Assembly: GCA_035628335.1 (NCBI GenBank)
Contig: DASPKA010000096.1
Span: forward strand, 1 to 13,063
DNA length: 13,063 nucleotides
Source: DASPKA01 sp035628335
Lineage (GTDB): Bacteria > Patescibacteriota > Doudnabacteria > UBA920
Direction of reading: 5' to 3'
Shown here: positions 6,960-12,784 of the stretch, piece after piece
How positions within the stretch are numbered: the stretch's first letter is position 1
How the letters are laid out: every line of letters starts with the position of its first letter
Program-made: the position numbers and the translations under genes
Notes under the pieces: generated by a model
Database searches by the model: none
What the model was told of the DNA's origin: nothing
The model's input: the letters and a program-made list of their open reading frames with translations, nothing else

Positions 6960-7913
6960 TTAACCAAATTCCGGCAAAATTTCCGTTTCGCAAAACCGGA
7001 AGAACGCTTCCTGGTTTTTTCCGATTTGGTGAAGACCTACATAGTCGAACCCTGCAGCAAAGTAACTTTGTATTGCTTCTAAATATTTTTCTTTCTCTGG
7101 ACCATAGGCGCGCAATCGATGTAAGTCCTCCGTGTGAACCGTCGCTGCTGCTGCAGCAAAATGTTTTGGGGTGGGTAGGTCCTGCCCCAGCGGTCTTTGT
7201 AGTCCTTTGGTGGGCCAGAGTTTGAGCGTTATGGCTTTAGCATGGTCTTCGTCTGGATCGTAACAGACAGCAAGCAGACCATACTTTGGTTTACCTGTGC
7301 CACCGCTCTCTGAGAAAGTTTGGATTAGCTCAGATTTTGGCGCTGTTGAGATGAATCCATCTGCCAGCTTACCTGCCAAGCGTGTTGAGTTTTGACCTGT
7401 GGCAGCCATAAAAATAAGTGGAGGATTTTGTGGCCGCGAATACAGTTTCGCGTCATACACTTTGAAGTATTCGCCAAAATAATCTACATACGCACCATCA
7501 AATAGTAAGCGGATAATAGTAATTGCTTCTTCTAACATATTTTGGCGGATCTGAATGGGTGGCCAAGGAGCGCCAACAACGTGTTCGTTTAAATTTTCTC
7601 CTGTACCAACCCCCAGTATAAAGCGTTCAGGAAGAAACTGACCTGCTGTTGCCGCGGCCTGGGCAATGATTACCGGATGTATGCGAATAATTGGACATGT
7701 TACCGCAGTGATAATTTTTATTTTTTTCGTAGCTTGACTTATGCCACCAATCGTTGTCCAAACAAATGAACTTTGCCCCTGTGCATCCAGCCACGGATGA
7801 AAGTGGTCAGAAATAAAGGCAAACGAAAAACCAGCTGCTTCAGCACGTGCTGCCAACTGGACTAATTCCGGCCCCGTGTGTTCTTCGCTCGAAAGATGAT
7901 AACCTAATTTCAT
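6960..7913 (-). CDS. LLM-class F420-dependent oxidoreductase (TIGR03557-like, G6PDH family)
   Basis: This 317-aa TIM-barrel enzyme of the bacterial luciferase-like superfamily is predicted to use the deazaflavin coenzyme F420. It follows the family closely: MKLGYHLSSEEH at the N-terminus, SDHFHPWLDAQGQSSFVW, ITAVTCPIIRIHPVIIAQAA, RFILGVGTGENLNEHV, and a late WPTKGL plus a C-terminal FDYVGLHQIG. Relatives include F420-dependent glucose-6-phosphate dehydrogenase, but the substrate cannot be told. I chose the ATG at 7913, where the family N-terminus begins; a GTG at 7943 would overlap the upstream gene. The ATG lies one base after the stop of the upstream PPOX-type gene, so the two are translationally coupled. 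No terminator hairpin is seen after its TAA. Confidence 0.9.
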   Translation of the reverse strand: MKLGYHLSSEEHTGPELVQLAARAEAAGFSFAFISDHFHPWLDAQGQSSFVWTTIGGISQATKKIKIITAVTCPIIRIHPVIIAQAAATAGQFLPERFILGVGTGENLNEHVVGAPWPPIQIRQNMLEEAITIIRLLFDGAYVDYFGEYFKVYDAKLYSRPQNPPLIFMAATGQNSTRLAGKLADGFISTAPKSELIQTFSESGGTGKPKYGLLAVCYDPDEDHAKAITLKLWPTKGLQRPLGQDLPTPKHFAAAAATVHTEDLHRLRAYGPEKEKYLEAIQSYFAAGFDYVGLHQIGKNQEAFFRFCETEILPEFG

Positions 7914-7914
7914 A

Positions 7915-8322
7915 TTAATCAAACCCCATTGTGGTAAAGTCACTAGGTGTAATGGTAATGACTACCCTGTCTTCTTTGTGCTGTGGATCACCTTGGTAGG
8001 GTGTGTTTCCGGTATACCTTAAACTGAGCCGGTCGATTAAGTCATGTGCATCTTGTCTATCTATTGTTGTGTTGCCTCGTACTTGGATGTATCGATACGG
8101 ATTATTTTTATCCATAACTACAAACGTGACTCGGTAGTCACGAGAAATATTTTTATACTTTGCCCGCTCGCTGGTCGTGCTAACTTTAAAGACGCCATGC
8201 ACATACTCATACCAAACCACAGACATTTGGATAGAACCGTCATTTCGCAGCGTGCCCAAAGTCATAAAATGGGGATCAGTAAAAAATGTTTCAAGTTGTG
8301 TTGGAAAAATTGACTCTTGCAT
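7915..8322 (-). CDS. PPOX-class F420-dependent split-barrel oxidoreductase (TIGR03618-like)
   Basis: This 135-aa protein has the split beta-barrel fold of pyridoxamine-phosphate-oxidase-like enzymes. Residues MTLGTLRNDGSIQMSVVWYEY form the first strands (FMTLGTLRNDG), SERAKYKNISRDYRVTFVV is the cofactor-contacting segment with the conserved R-x-K, and EDRVVITITPSDF closes the barrel. This pattern fits the Rv1155-like F420-binding group better than FMN-binding PNPOx, though FMN or heme use is not excluded. I chose the ATG at 8322, which gives the usual family length; an upstream start at 8409 would overlap the divergent gene's 5' end. It is the first gene of a two-gene operon with the LLM oxidoreductase, one base apart. 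Confidence 0.85.
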   Translation of the reverse strand: MQESIFPTQLETFFTDPHFMTLGTLRNDGSIQMSVVWYEYVHGVFKVSTTSERAKYKNISRDYRVTFVVMDKNNPYRYIQVRGNTTIDRQDAHDLIDRLSLRYTGNTPYQGDPQHKEDRVVITITPSDFTTMGFD

Positions 8323-8336
8323 ATACGTGCTATAAT
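8310..8336 (+). promoter_or_regulatory. Extended -10 promoter for the flavoprotein gene
   Basis: TTGACT (8310-8315) and TATAAT (8331-8336) are separated by 15 bases, and TGC directly precedes the -10 box (extended -10, TGCTATAAT). The predicted transcript would start near 8343 and have a leader of about 25 bases before the ATG at 8368. The -35 box lies inside the first codons of the divergent PPOX-type gene, so the two transcription units share this gap. Confidence 0.55.
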
Positions 8337-8367
8337 TATCACAAATGGTAATGAATTTTTTTTGAGT

Positions 8368-9738
8368 ATGAGACAAACGTTTGATGCAATAGTTATCGGT
8401 AGTGGCCAAGCCGGAGTTCCTCTTACCCGCGCGCTTGCGGAAAGTGGATGGAACGTAGCAGTCATAGAAAACAATTTAGTTGGCGGCTCCTGTGTGAACT
8501 ACGGTTGCACGCCAACCAAAGCGCTCGTTGCCTCTGCTCGCCGCGCTTGGGTAGCTAGAAATAGTATTGATCATGGTATACATGCCTTTGATTTAACTCT
8601 AGATTTCCCAAAAATCATGGCGCGAAAAGATGCTATTGTGGCAGGCTTTCGCGAAGGCATTGAACAGCGACGGTTCAAGCATGAGAATATTACACTCTTT
8701 CGGGAAACCGGAAGGTTTGTTGATACGCATAAGATTCAACTTGAATCAGAGGTGATTGAGGGTAAAAAAATCTTTATCAACACCGGGCAAAGTCCGATAA
8801 TCCCAAATATTCCAGGCCTTGAAGCTGTACCGTATCTCACTTCGACCACTATACTTGATCTTAAAGTCTTGCCCGAGCATCTCATTATCATTGGCGGAGG
8901 CTATATTGGCTTGGAATTTGGACAAATGTTTAAGCGGTTTGGAAGCAGGGTTACTATCATCCAAAAGGGAGATCGTCTCGCACGCACGGAGGATCCAGAT
9001 ATCTCTGAGGAAATAAGGAAAGTTTTAGAAGGCGAGGGGATAACTGTTTTGCTTGAGAGCGAAGTTGTCTCCGTGAATCAGACTGAATCAACAATACATA
9101 TTTCTCTCTTCCGCAAAGACAAAACAGAAACTGTAACAGGTTCGCATCTCCTGATTGCGACTGGCAGAAAGTCAAATACGGAGGAGTTAGATTTAGGAAA
9201 TGCTGGTGTTGTAACAGATGCCAAAGGTAACATTGTTGTTAACGAAAAACTCGAAACCAATGTTCCAAACATCTGGGCGTTAGGTGATGTTACGGGTGGT
9301 CCAGCATTTACGCATGTCTCTTATAATGATTACGAGGTGGTCTACAGAAATATGGTTTTAGGCGAAAAGGCATCAACTCACGATAGGGTGTTAGTCTATG
9401 CAATGTTTATCGATCCCTCACTTGGCCGGGTTGGTTTAACGGAAACGCAAGCCAGAGAGCAGGGTTTTGACTTAGCAGTTGCAGAATATCCAACTGCCTG
9501 GGTTGCTCGCGCAATCGAACTTGGTGAGACACAGGGTAAGCTGAAATTAGTTGTTGACAAAAAGACTGAAAAGATACTTGGAGCTTCAGTGCTAGCGTAC
9601 GAAGGTGCCGAACTGGTTCACTATCTTGCCGCTTACATGAATGCTCATGCAAGCTTGAGAACACTTCAGCGTGCAATTACTATCCACCCGACACTTTCAG
9701 AGGGTTTGCAGAGTTTAGCTCTCAAGTTACATATCTAG
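8368..9738 (+). CDS. FAD-dependent pyridine nucleotide-disulfide oxidoreductase (mercuric reductase / lipoamide dehydrogenase family)
   Basis: This 456-aa protein belongs to COG1249. An FAD-binding GSGQAG (11-16) is followed by the redox-active disulfide GGSCVNYGCTPTKAL (C42, C47). A second Rossmann motif, IIGGGYIGLEFG, binds NAD(P)H, and WALGDVTGGPAFTH is the second FAD contact. The dimerisation domain ends with the active-site HPTLSE (H440, E445). The N-terminal metal-binding (NmerA) domain and C-terminal Cys pair of true mercuric reductase are both missing, and no lipoyl-complex genes are nearby, so the electron acceptor is unknown; a general thiol, metal or quinone reductase is possible. 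I chose the ATG at 8368 because the FAD motif then sits at its usual distance; an upstream ATG at 8317 would put the promoter inside the gene. The membrane-protein gene follows 7 bases after the stop. Confidence 0.9.
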   Translation: MRQTFDAIVIGSGQAGVPLTRALAESGWNVAVIENNLVGGSCVNYGCTPTKALVASARRAWVARNSIDHGIHAFDLTLDFPKIMARKDAIVAGFREGIEQRRFKHENITLFRETGRFVDTHKIQLESEVIEGKKIFINTGQSPIIPNIPGLEAVPYLTSTTILDLKVLPEHLIIIGGGYIGLEFGQMFKRFGSRVTIIQKGDRLARTEDPDISEEIRKVLEGEGITVLLESEVVSVNQTESTIHISLFRKDKTETVTGSHLLIATGRKSNTEELDLGNAGVVTDAKGNIVVNEKLETNVPNIWALGDVTGGPAFTHVSYNDYEVVYRNMVLGEKASTHDRVLVYAMFIDPSLGRVGLTETQAREQGFDLAVAEYPTAWVARAIELGETQGKLKLVVDKKTEKILGASVLAYEGAELVHYLAAYMNAHASLRTLQRAITIHPTLSEGLQSLALKLHI

Positions 9739-9745
9739 CAGAAGT

Positions 9746-10192
9746 ATGAATAAAATTAGAATATTACATTTACGACAACTTGGTTGGATAGTAATGACTG
9801 TGTTAAGTCTGCTGTTGGGCACAGGTTACTATATGGGCGAAGATACCAACACAACTACTTTTTTAAAAGGGCTGACCCTGCTTGAGCATTTTTGGATTCA
9901 CTGGACTACTGGTATTTTTTTTGGTATTTTAATCTGCTTTGCTTACTTGCTAATCACCAAACACCGTTTGTCCGAATCTTGGGTTCTTGCTGCAGCTATC
10001 TTTCTTTCCCATTTTCCTGATATTCGTTTTGTATTCCGTCATAAACCACACGACTGGTGGGAGATTATTTTTTTGTTTCATACTGTAGTTGATGAAGTGT
10101 TCTGGCTTGTCTGGGTATTTGTATGTGCGAGTGTATTGCTTGGCGTATTGTATGTAAGAACATTATATAGTTATGAGACTGCCGGAAAATAG
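9746..10192 (+). CDS. Small integral membrane protein, unknown function
   Basis: I do not recognise this 148-aa protein. It shows about four membrane segments (roughly residues 13-29, 52-72, 80-95 and 112-138) and a short loop dense in polar and aromatic residues, SHFPDIRFVFRHKPHDWW. Its His/Asp content (H91, D94, H101, H104, D105) could bind a metal or serve an active site. It begins 7 bases after the flavoprotein stop with a weak purine-rich AGAAG before the ATG, so it is probably in the same operon. It might be a membrane partner of the oxidoreductase, but nothing in the sequence proves this. Confidence 0.7.
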   Translation: MNKIRILHLRQLGWIVMTVLSLLLGTGYYMGEDTNTTTFLKGLTLLEHFWIHWTTGIFFGILICFAYLLITKHRLSESWVLAAAIFLSHFPDIRFVFRHKPHDWWEIIFLFHTVVDEVFWLVWVFVCASVLLGVLYVRTLYSYETAGK

Positions 10193-10330
10193 TCTTCAGG
10201 TTATGATCTTCTAAAATATATCTTTACTTGTGACCTTGGCTGTCTAATGTACCAGTTACAAAAAGTATGCCTCAATGCAGCGCTCCTAACCTCACGACTT
10301 TGGGAAAATCATAGTTCATATAACCTCCCT
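10193..10330. other. Intergenic sequence without a recognisable gene
   Basis: This gap between the membrane-protein stop and the terminator hairpin contains no convincing reading frame, tRNA or repeat on either strand. Confidence 0.5.
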
Positions 10331-10370
10331 AAGAAAGCAGCCACACATTTGTGTGGATGCCTTCTTTTAG
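10331..10370. terminator. Strong hairpin terminator between convergent genes
   Basis: AAGAAAGCAGCCACAC (10331-10346) pairs with GTGTGGATGCCTTCTT (10351-10366) through a 4-base ATTT loop, with only two mismatches in 16 positions. On the plus strand it is followed by CTTCTTTTAGTTT, and on the minus strand by a shorter T-containing run. It lies one base-turn after the stop of the 36-aa gene (minus) and 138 bases after the membrane-protein gene (plus), so it probably works in both directions. Perfect inner arms (CCACAC/GTGTGG) make this the clearest terminator in the window. Confidence 0.7.
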
Positions 10371-10371
10371 T

Positions 10372-10482
10372 TTACCAGGTCTGAAGTTCGTCTGCTCCAG
10401 CTTCGCGGGTGGATTTTCTTCGCGCTGCTTGAGCTTTTTTGATATTCTCCATGGCTGCTTTACGTTGTTTTGCGGTTACCAT
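10372..10482 (-). CDS. 36-aa basic Lys/Ala/Arg-rich small protein
   Basis: The minus strand encodes MVTAKQRKAAMENIKKAQAA followed by a 16-residue tail ARRKSTREAG…LQTW and a TAA at 10372-10374. The evidence that it is real is local: AGGAGA (10491-10496) sits 8 bases before the ATG, the best Shine-Dalgarno in the window, and a strong terminator hairpin begins just after the stop. The NIKKAQAARRK core is like that of other very short basic proteins I know from CPR genomes and plasmids, predicted to be a single charged helix that could bind nucleic acid or the ribosome; the function is not established. It is transcribed away from the phosphoribosyltransferase gene across a 156-base divergent gap. 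Confidence 0.75.
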   Translation of the reverse strand: MVTAKQRKAAMENIKKAQAARRKSTREAGADELQTW

Positions 10483-10490
10483 ATGTATGT

Positions 10491-10496
10491 TCTCCT
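10491..10496 (-). promoter_or_regulatory. Shine-Dalgarno of the 36-aa gene
   Basis: AGGAGA on the minus strand lies 8 bases before the ATG. Almost no other gene in this window has a comparable site, so this gene may be translated more strongly or independently of its neighbours. Confidence 0.75.
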
Positions 10497-10507
10497 AGTA
10501 TTTTAAT

Positions 10508-10571
10508 GTATCGACGTATCGACCTTTACAAGTTTCCATATTGTCTAATAATCAGCCATTGTAAGACAATA
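10508..10571. promoter_or_regulatory. Operator-like repeats in the divergent gap
   Basis: Two tandem copies of GTATCGAC occupy 10508-10523. Further on, TATTGTCT (10539-10546) and AGACAATA (10564-10571) form an 8-bp perfect inverted repeat with 17 bases between. Both lie upstream of the 36-aa gene (minus) and of the phosphoribosyltransferase gene (plus), where regulator binding sites would be expected. I see no unambiguous -35/-10 pair for either gene. Confidence 0.4.
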
Positions 10572-10611
10572 ACATGAAATCTAGATAAGCGTTTTTGTAA
10601 TTAAGAATTTT

Positions 10612-10635
10612 TTCACCCGATGGCGCTAGGGTGAA
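10612..10635 (+). promoter_or_regulatory. Leader hairpin overlapping the start region of the PRTase gene
   Basis: TTCACCC (10612-10618) and GGGTGAA (10629-10635) form a perfect 7-bp stem with a 10-base loop. The 3' arm contains GGTGA, the only Shine-Dalgarno-like sequence before the ATG at 10639, so folding would hide it. This could be a translational control element or part of a DNA operator. Confidence 0.4.
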
Positions 10636-10638
10636 GAT

Positions 10639-11426
10639 ATGAAGACACGCACGCTGACAAAAACTGAAGAAAAGAAGACGGATATAAGCGGCACAGATGA
10701 AACAAAAGATACAGTGATCGGCGATGTTGCGGGCGCGCGTATTCCATCAGGGGATGTGGAGCAAAATCCACAAGTTTTGTTTCGTGATCGGGTAGACTCA
10801 GGTCAACAGCTTGCCCGGCAGCTACTCCGCTATACCGGGAGTGAAACATATGTCTTTGCTCTTCCTCGCGGCGGAGTACCTATCGGTTTTGAGATTGCCA
10901 AAGTGTTGCATGCGCCCCTCGATGTTTTTATTGTGAGAAAAATTGGTGCGCCTGATCATGAGGAGTTGGAATTGGCGCTCTTGCACAGGGTGGCATGGAA
11001 GTCTTTGATGAGGATTCGATTCGCATGCTGGGAATACAACGCAGTGACATTGCCTCCATTGTTGCAAAAGAAAGTGCAGAGATTGAGCGGCGGCTGGATT
11101 TGTATCGAGGTAACAGACAAAATCCTCAAGTTGCGGGTAAAGTTATTATTCTGGTAGATGATGGTTTGGCAACAGGCGTAACCGCAACCGCTGCCGCTCG
11201 AGCGTTAAGGCTTGGAAAGCCAAAACGATTAATCCTAGCGGTACCGATTTGCGCGTCTGATTCTGCTCGAAAACTTCAACGTGAAGTAGATGAACTTGTC
11301 TGTCTTCATAAGTCAGATAATCTTATGGCAGTCGGAACCTGGTATGAGGACTTTGCTCAGCTTACAGACCAGGAAGTGATTGATACACTGGCTCGCGCAC
11401 ACCGCGAAATACAAGTAAAAGTTTAA
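10639..11426 (+). pseudogene. Phosphoribosyltransferase with an internal -1 frameshift
   Basis: Two overlapping frames together encode one type I PRTase of about 262 residues. The first frame gives a 45-residue charged N-terminal extension, then FRDRVDSGQQLARQLL, the loop ALPRGGVPIGFEIAK and VFIVRKIGAPDHEEL; it then loses the family sequence. The second frame continues with GALAQGGMEVFDEDSIRML, the PRPP-binding VILVDDGLATGVTA, and WYEDFAQLTD. The break is at 10969-10970: 'TTG GA ATT GGC GCT' lacks one base relative to an expected Leu-Ala-Ile-Gly-Ala, and adding one base makes the whole span divisible by three. As it stands the product stops at 11157 without the PRPP motif. It may be a true pseudogene, a programmed shift or a sequence error. 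Its neighbour 23 bases downstream is an alpha/beta hydrolase, a domain found fused to this kind of PRTase elsewhere. Confidence 0.85.
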
Positions 11427-11449
11427 ATTGAAATTAAATCGTAAACCCA

Positions 11450-12139
11450 ATGCTCATAGATGTCCCACAAGAAAACGATACTGGCGAGATGATGCATGAT
11501 CTCATCATACCTGCAGATGATGTAAGCCTATATGGTGATTTATTCGTGCCCGAAGACCCGTTGGGGCTTGTGATATTTGCGCATGGCAGCGGCAGTTCGC
11601 GCCACAGTCCACGAAACCAATCAGTTGCACAGAAACTCCAGGCAGAGGGCTTTGCTACCTTGCTTGCCGATCTGTTAACCGAAGAGGAAGAGCTGGTGGA
11701 TACCGCAACTGCGGAGCATCGTTTTGATATTTCCATGCTTACAGAACGACTGGTCGGAATTACCAAGTATATGAAGACTTATGCTCAAACTGAGTTACTT
11801 ACTATTGGCTATTTTGGGGCAAGCACTGGGGCAGCTGCCGCGTTGGGTGCGGCAGCGCAATTGTCGGACAACGTCCGGGCAGTGGTGTCACGCGGTGGCC
11901 GGCCAGATTTAACTGAGGAGAAATTTTTAGCCGCCTTGACTGCTCCTGTGTTGTTGCTTGTTGGCAGTTTAGATGAAACAGTATACTCGCTTAACCACAA
12001 AGCAATGCAAAGCATTAGCAGCCAAGTAAAAGAGTTGAAAGTGATTGAAGGTGCGACCCATCTCTTTGAAGAACCTGGTAAGCTTGGTGAAGTTGCCGAA
12101 GCTGCAGCTGAGTGGTTTTTAACTTATGTAAAGGTATGA
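11450..12139 (+). CDS. Alpha/beta hydrolase, dienelactone hydrolase-like
   Basis: This 229-aa cytoplasmic protein (no signal peptide) has a complete hydrolase triad: nucleophile S125 in FGASTGAAAAL, acid D175 in LLLVGSLDETV and H204 in EGATHLFEE. The oxyanion region is FAHGSGSSRHSPRNQ (HGSGSS 45-50). This set matches the hydrolase half of PRTase-dienelactone hydrolase fusion proteins such as mycobacterial Rv0571c (from memory), and here the PRTase gene lies directly upstream, supporting a shared job, perhaps in stress or dormancy. The substrate is unknown; the true Cys nucleophile of dienelactone hydrolase is replaced by Ser. Starts at 11450 or 11492 (MHDLIIPADD) are both possible, neither with a Shine-Dalgarno. 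It ends in TGA. Confidence 0.88.
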   Translation: MLIDVPQENDTGEMMHDLIIPADDVSLYGDLFVPEDPLGLVIFAHGSGSSRHSPRNQSVAQKLQAEGFATLLADLLTEEEELVDTATAEHRFDISMLTERLVGITKYMKTYAQTELLTIGYFGASTGAAAALGAAAQLSDNVRAVVSRGGRPDLTEEKFLAALTAPVLLLVGSLDETVYSLNHKAMQSISSQVKELKVIEGATHLFEEPGKLGEVAEAAAEWFLTYVKV

Positions 12140-12269
12140 TATTTTTCTCTCATATATGTTTCATATTAAATTACTTCTTTCGATGTTTGAAAAATTCAAT
12201 CTGTCTAAGCCTATTCTGAGCTTCAGTTCGTGTCCGGTATGGTCCACCAAAGTTCTTATGATGTTTTTC

Positions 12270-12344
12270 GGATATTACATAATATCCCTTGCTTCTTTTG
12301 ACTATCATAGTCATGGTATTAGACTTACGAAATCTCGTAAGTCT
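12270..12344. repeat. Three consecutive palindromes at the 3' ends of convergent genes
   Basis: In 75 bases there are three perfect hairpin-forming palindromes: GGATATT-ACAT-AATATCC (12270-12287), GACTAT-C-ATAGTC (12300-12312), and AGACTTACGA-AATC-TCGTAAGTCT (12321-12344). The third lies inside the last codons of the DUF2267 gene and the second overlaps its stop. They lie between convergent genes, so they may end transcription or block read-through, although only the first is followed by a T-rich stretch (CTTGCTTCTTTTG, plus strand). Confidence 0.55.
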
Positions 12345-12745
12345 TCAGGTAAGACATCCTTAAGATGGAGTGACTCTTCTGGATTTATATGAATAAATAC
12401 ATGCGTAAGCGCGGTTTTAATTAATTCAGTGATGCTCTTATCCGAATCAAAAATAAATTCGCTTCGAATACGTTCGAGAAATGCAGTTCTATCCATCTTT
12501 ACGGGCACCTTGGACGGATTCCAACCTTCGTAGTAAAAACCGCGCACTATCATAGGTAACTGCGCACCAAAATGAACTGCTTCTTCTAAAGGTAAACGGT
12601 CGCGTAGTGCATGCAAAGTTGCACGCAGTAAATTATAGACTTGGTGCTTTCTTCCCTCCCAGCCTAAGTCTTCCGCAATGTCATTTAGTAATACATTAGT
12701 TTTTTGGACTGCTGTGTCCAGCGTGTCCATGCCTAGATCTGTCAT
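12311..12745 (-). CDS. DUF2267 family protein
   Basis: This 144-aa, probably all-helical cytoplasmic protein contains the DUF2267 signature: an N-terminal LLNDIAEDLGW helix, VYNLLRATLHALRDRLPLEEAVHFGAQLPMIVRG (LRDRLPLEEA, then AQLP), and a second half-repeat ending in LKDVLPEDLRDFV. The family has no settled biochemical function; its members often sit beside stress, pump or DUF326 genes. A second ATG (codon 6) is a possible start; neither has a clear Shine-Dalgarno. It lies 39 bases after the stop of the Cys-rich protein gene on the same strand, so the two are probably one operon. It ends in TGA, within a palindrome. Confidence 0.82.
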   Translation of the reverse strand: MTDLGMDTLDTAVQKTNVLLNDIAEDLGWEGRKHQVYNLLRATLHALRDRLPLEEAVHFGAQLPMIVRGFYYEGWNPSKVPVKMDRTAFLERIRSEFIFDSDKSITELIKTALTHVFIHINPEESLHLKDVLPEDLRDFVSLIP

Positions 12746-12784
12746 AGTTTATACTCGTTAAGGTCCTATAGTGCGGCAGGCTTT

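Noticed and set aside
8317..8367. Upstream start for the flavoprotein
   Set aside because: It would place the TATAAT box and leader inside the gene and add residues the family lacks.
8323..8409. Upstream start for the PPOX-type gene
   Set aside because: The extra 29 residues have no family counterpart and would overlap the divergent gene's start.
10193..10330. tRNA or small RNA gene
   Set aside because: No cloverleaf or conserved T-loop could be traced by eye.
12156..12392. 78-residue plus-strand frame after the hydrolase
   Set aside because: It overlaps the DUF2267 gene antisense and runs through the palindromes; composition is unlike a conserved protein.
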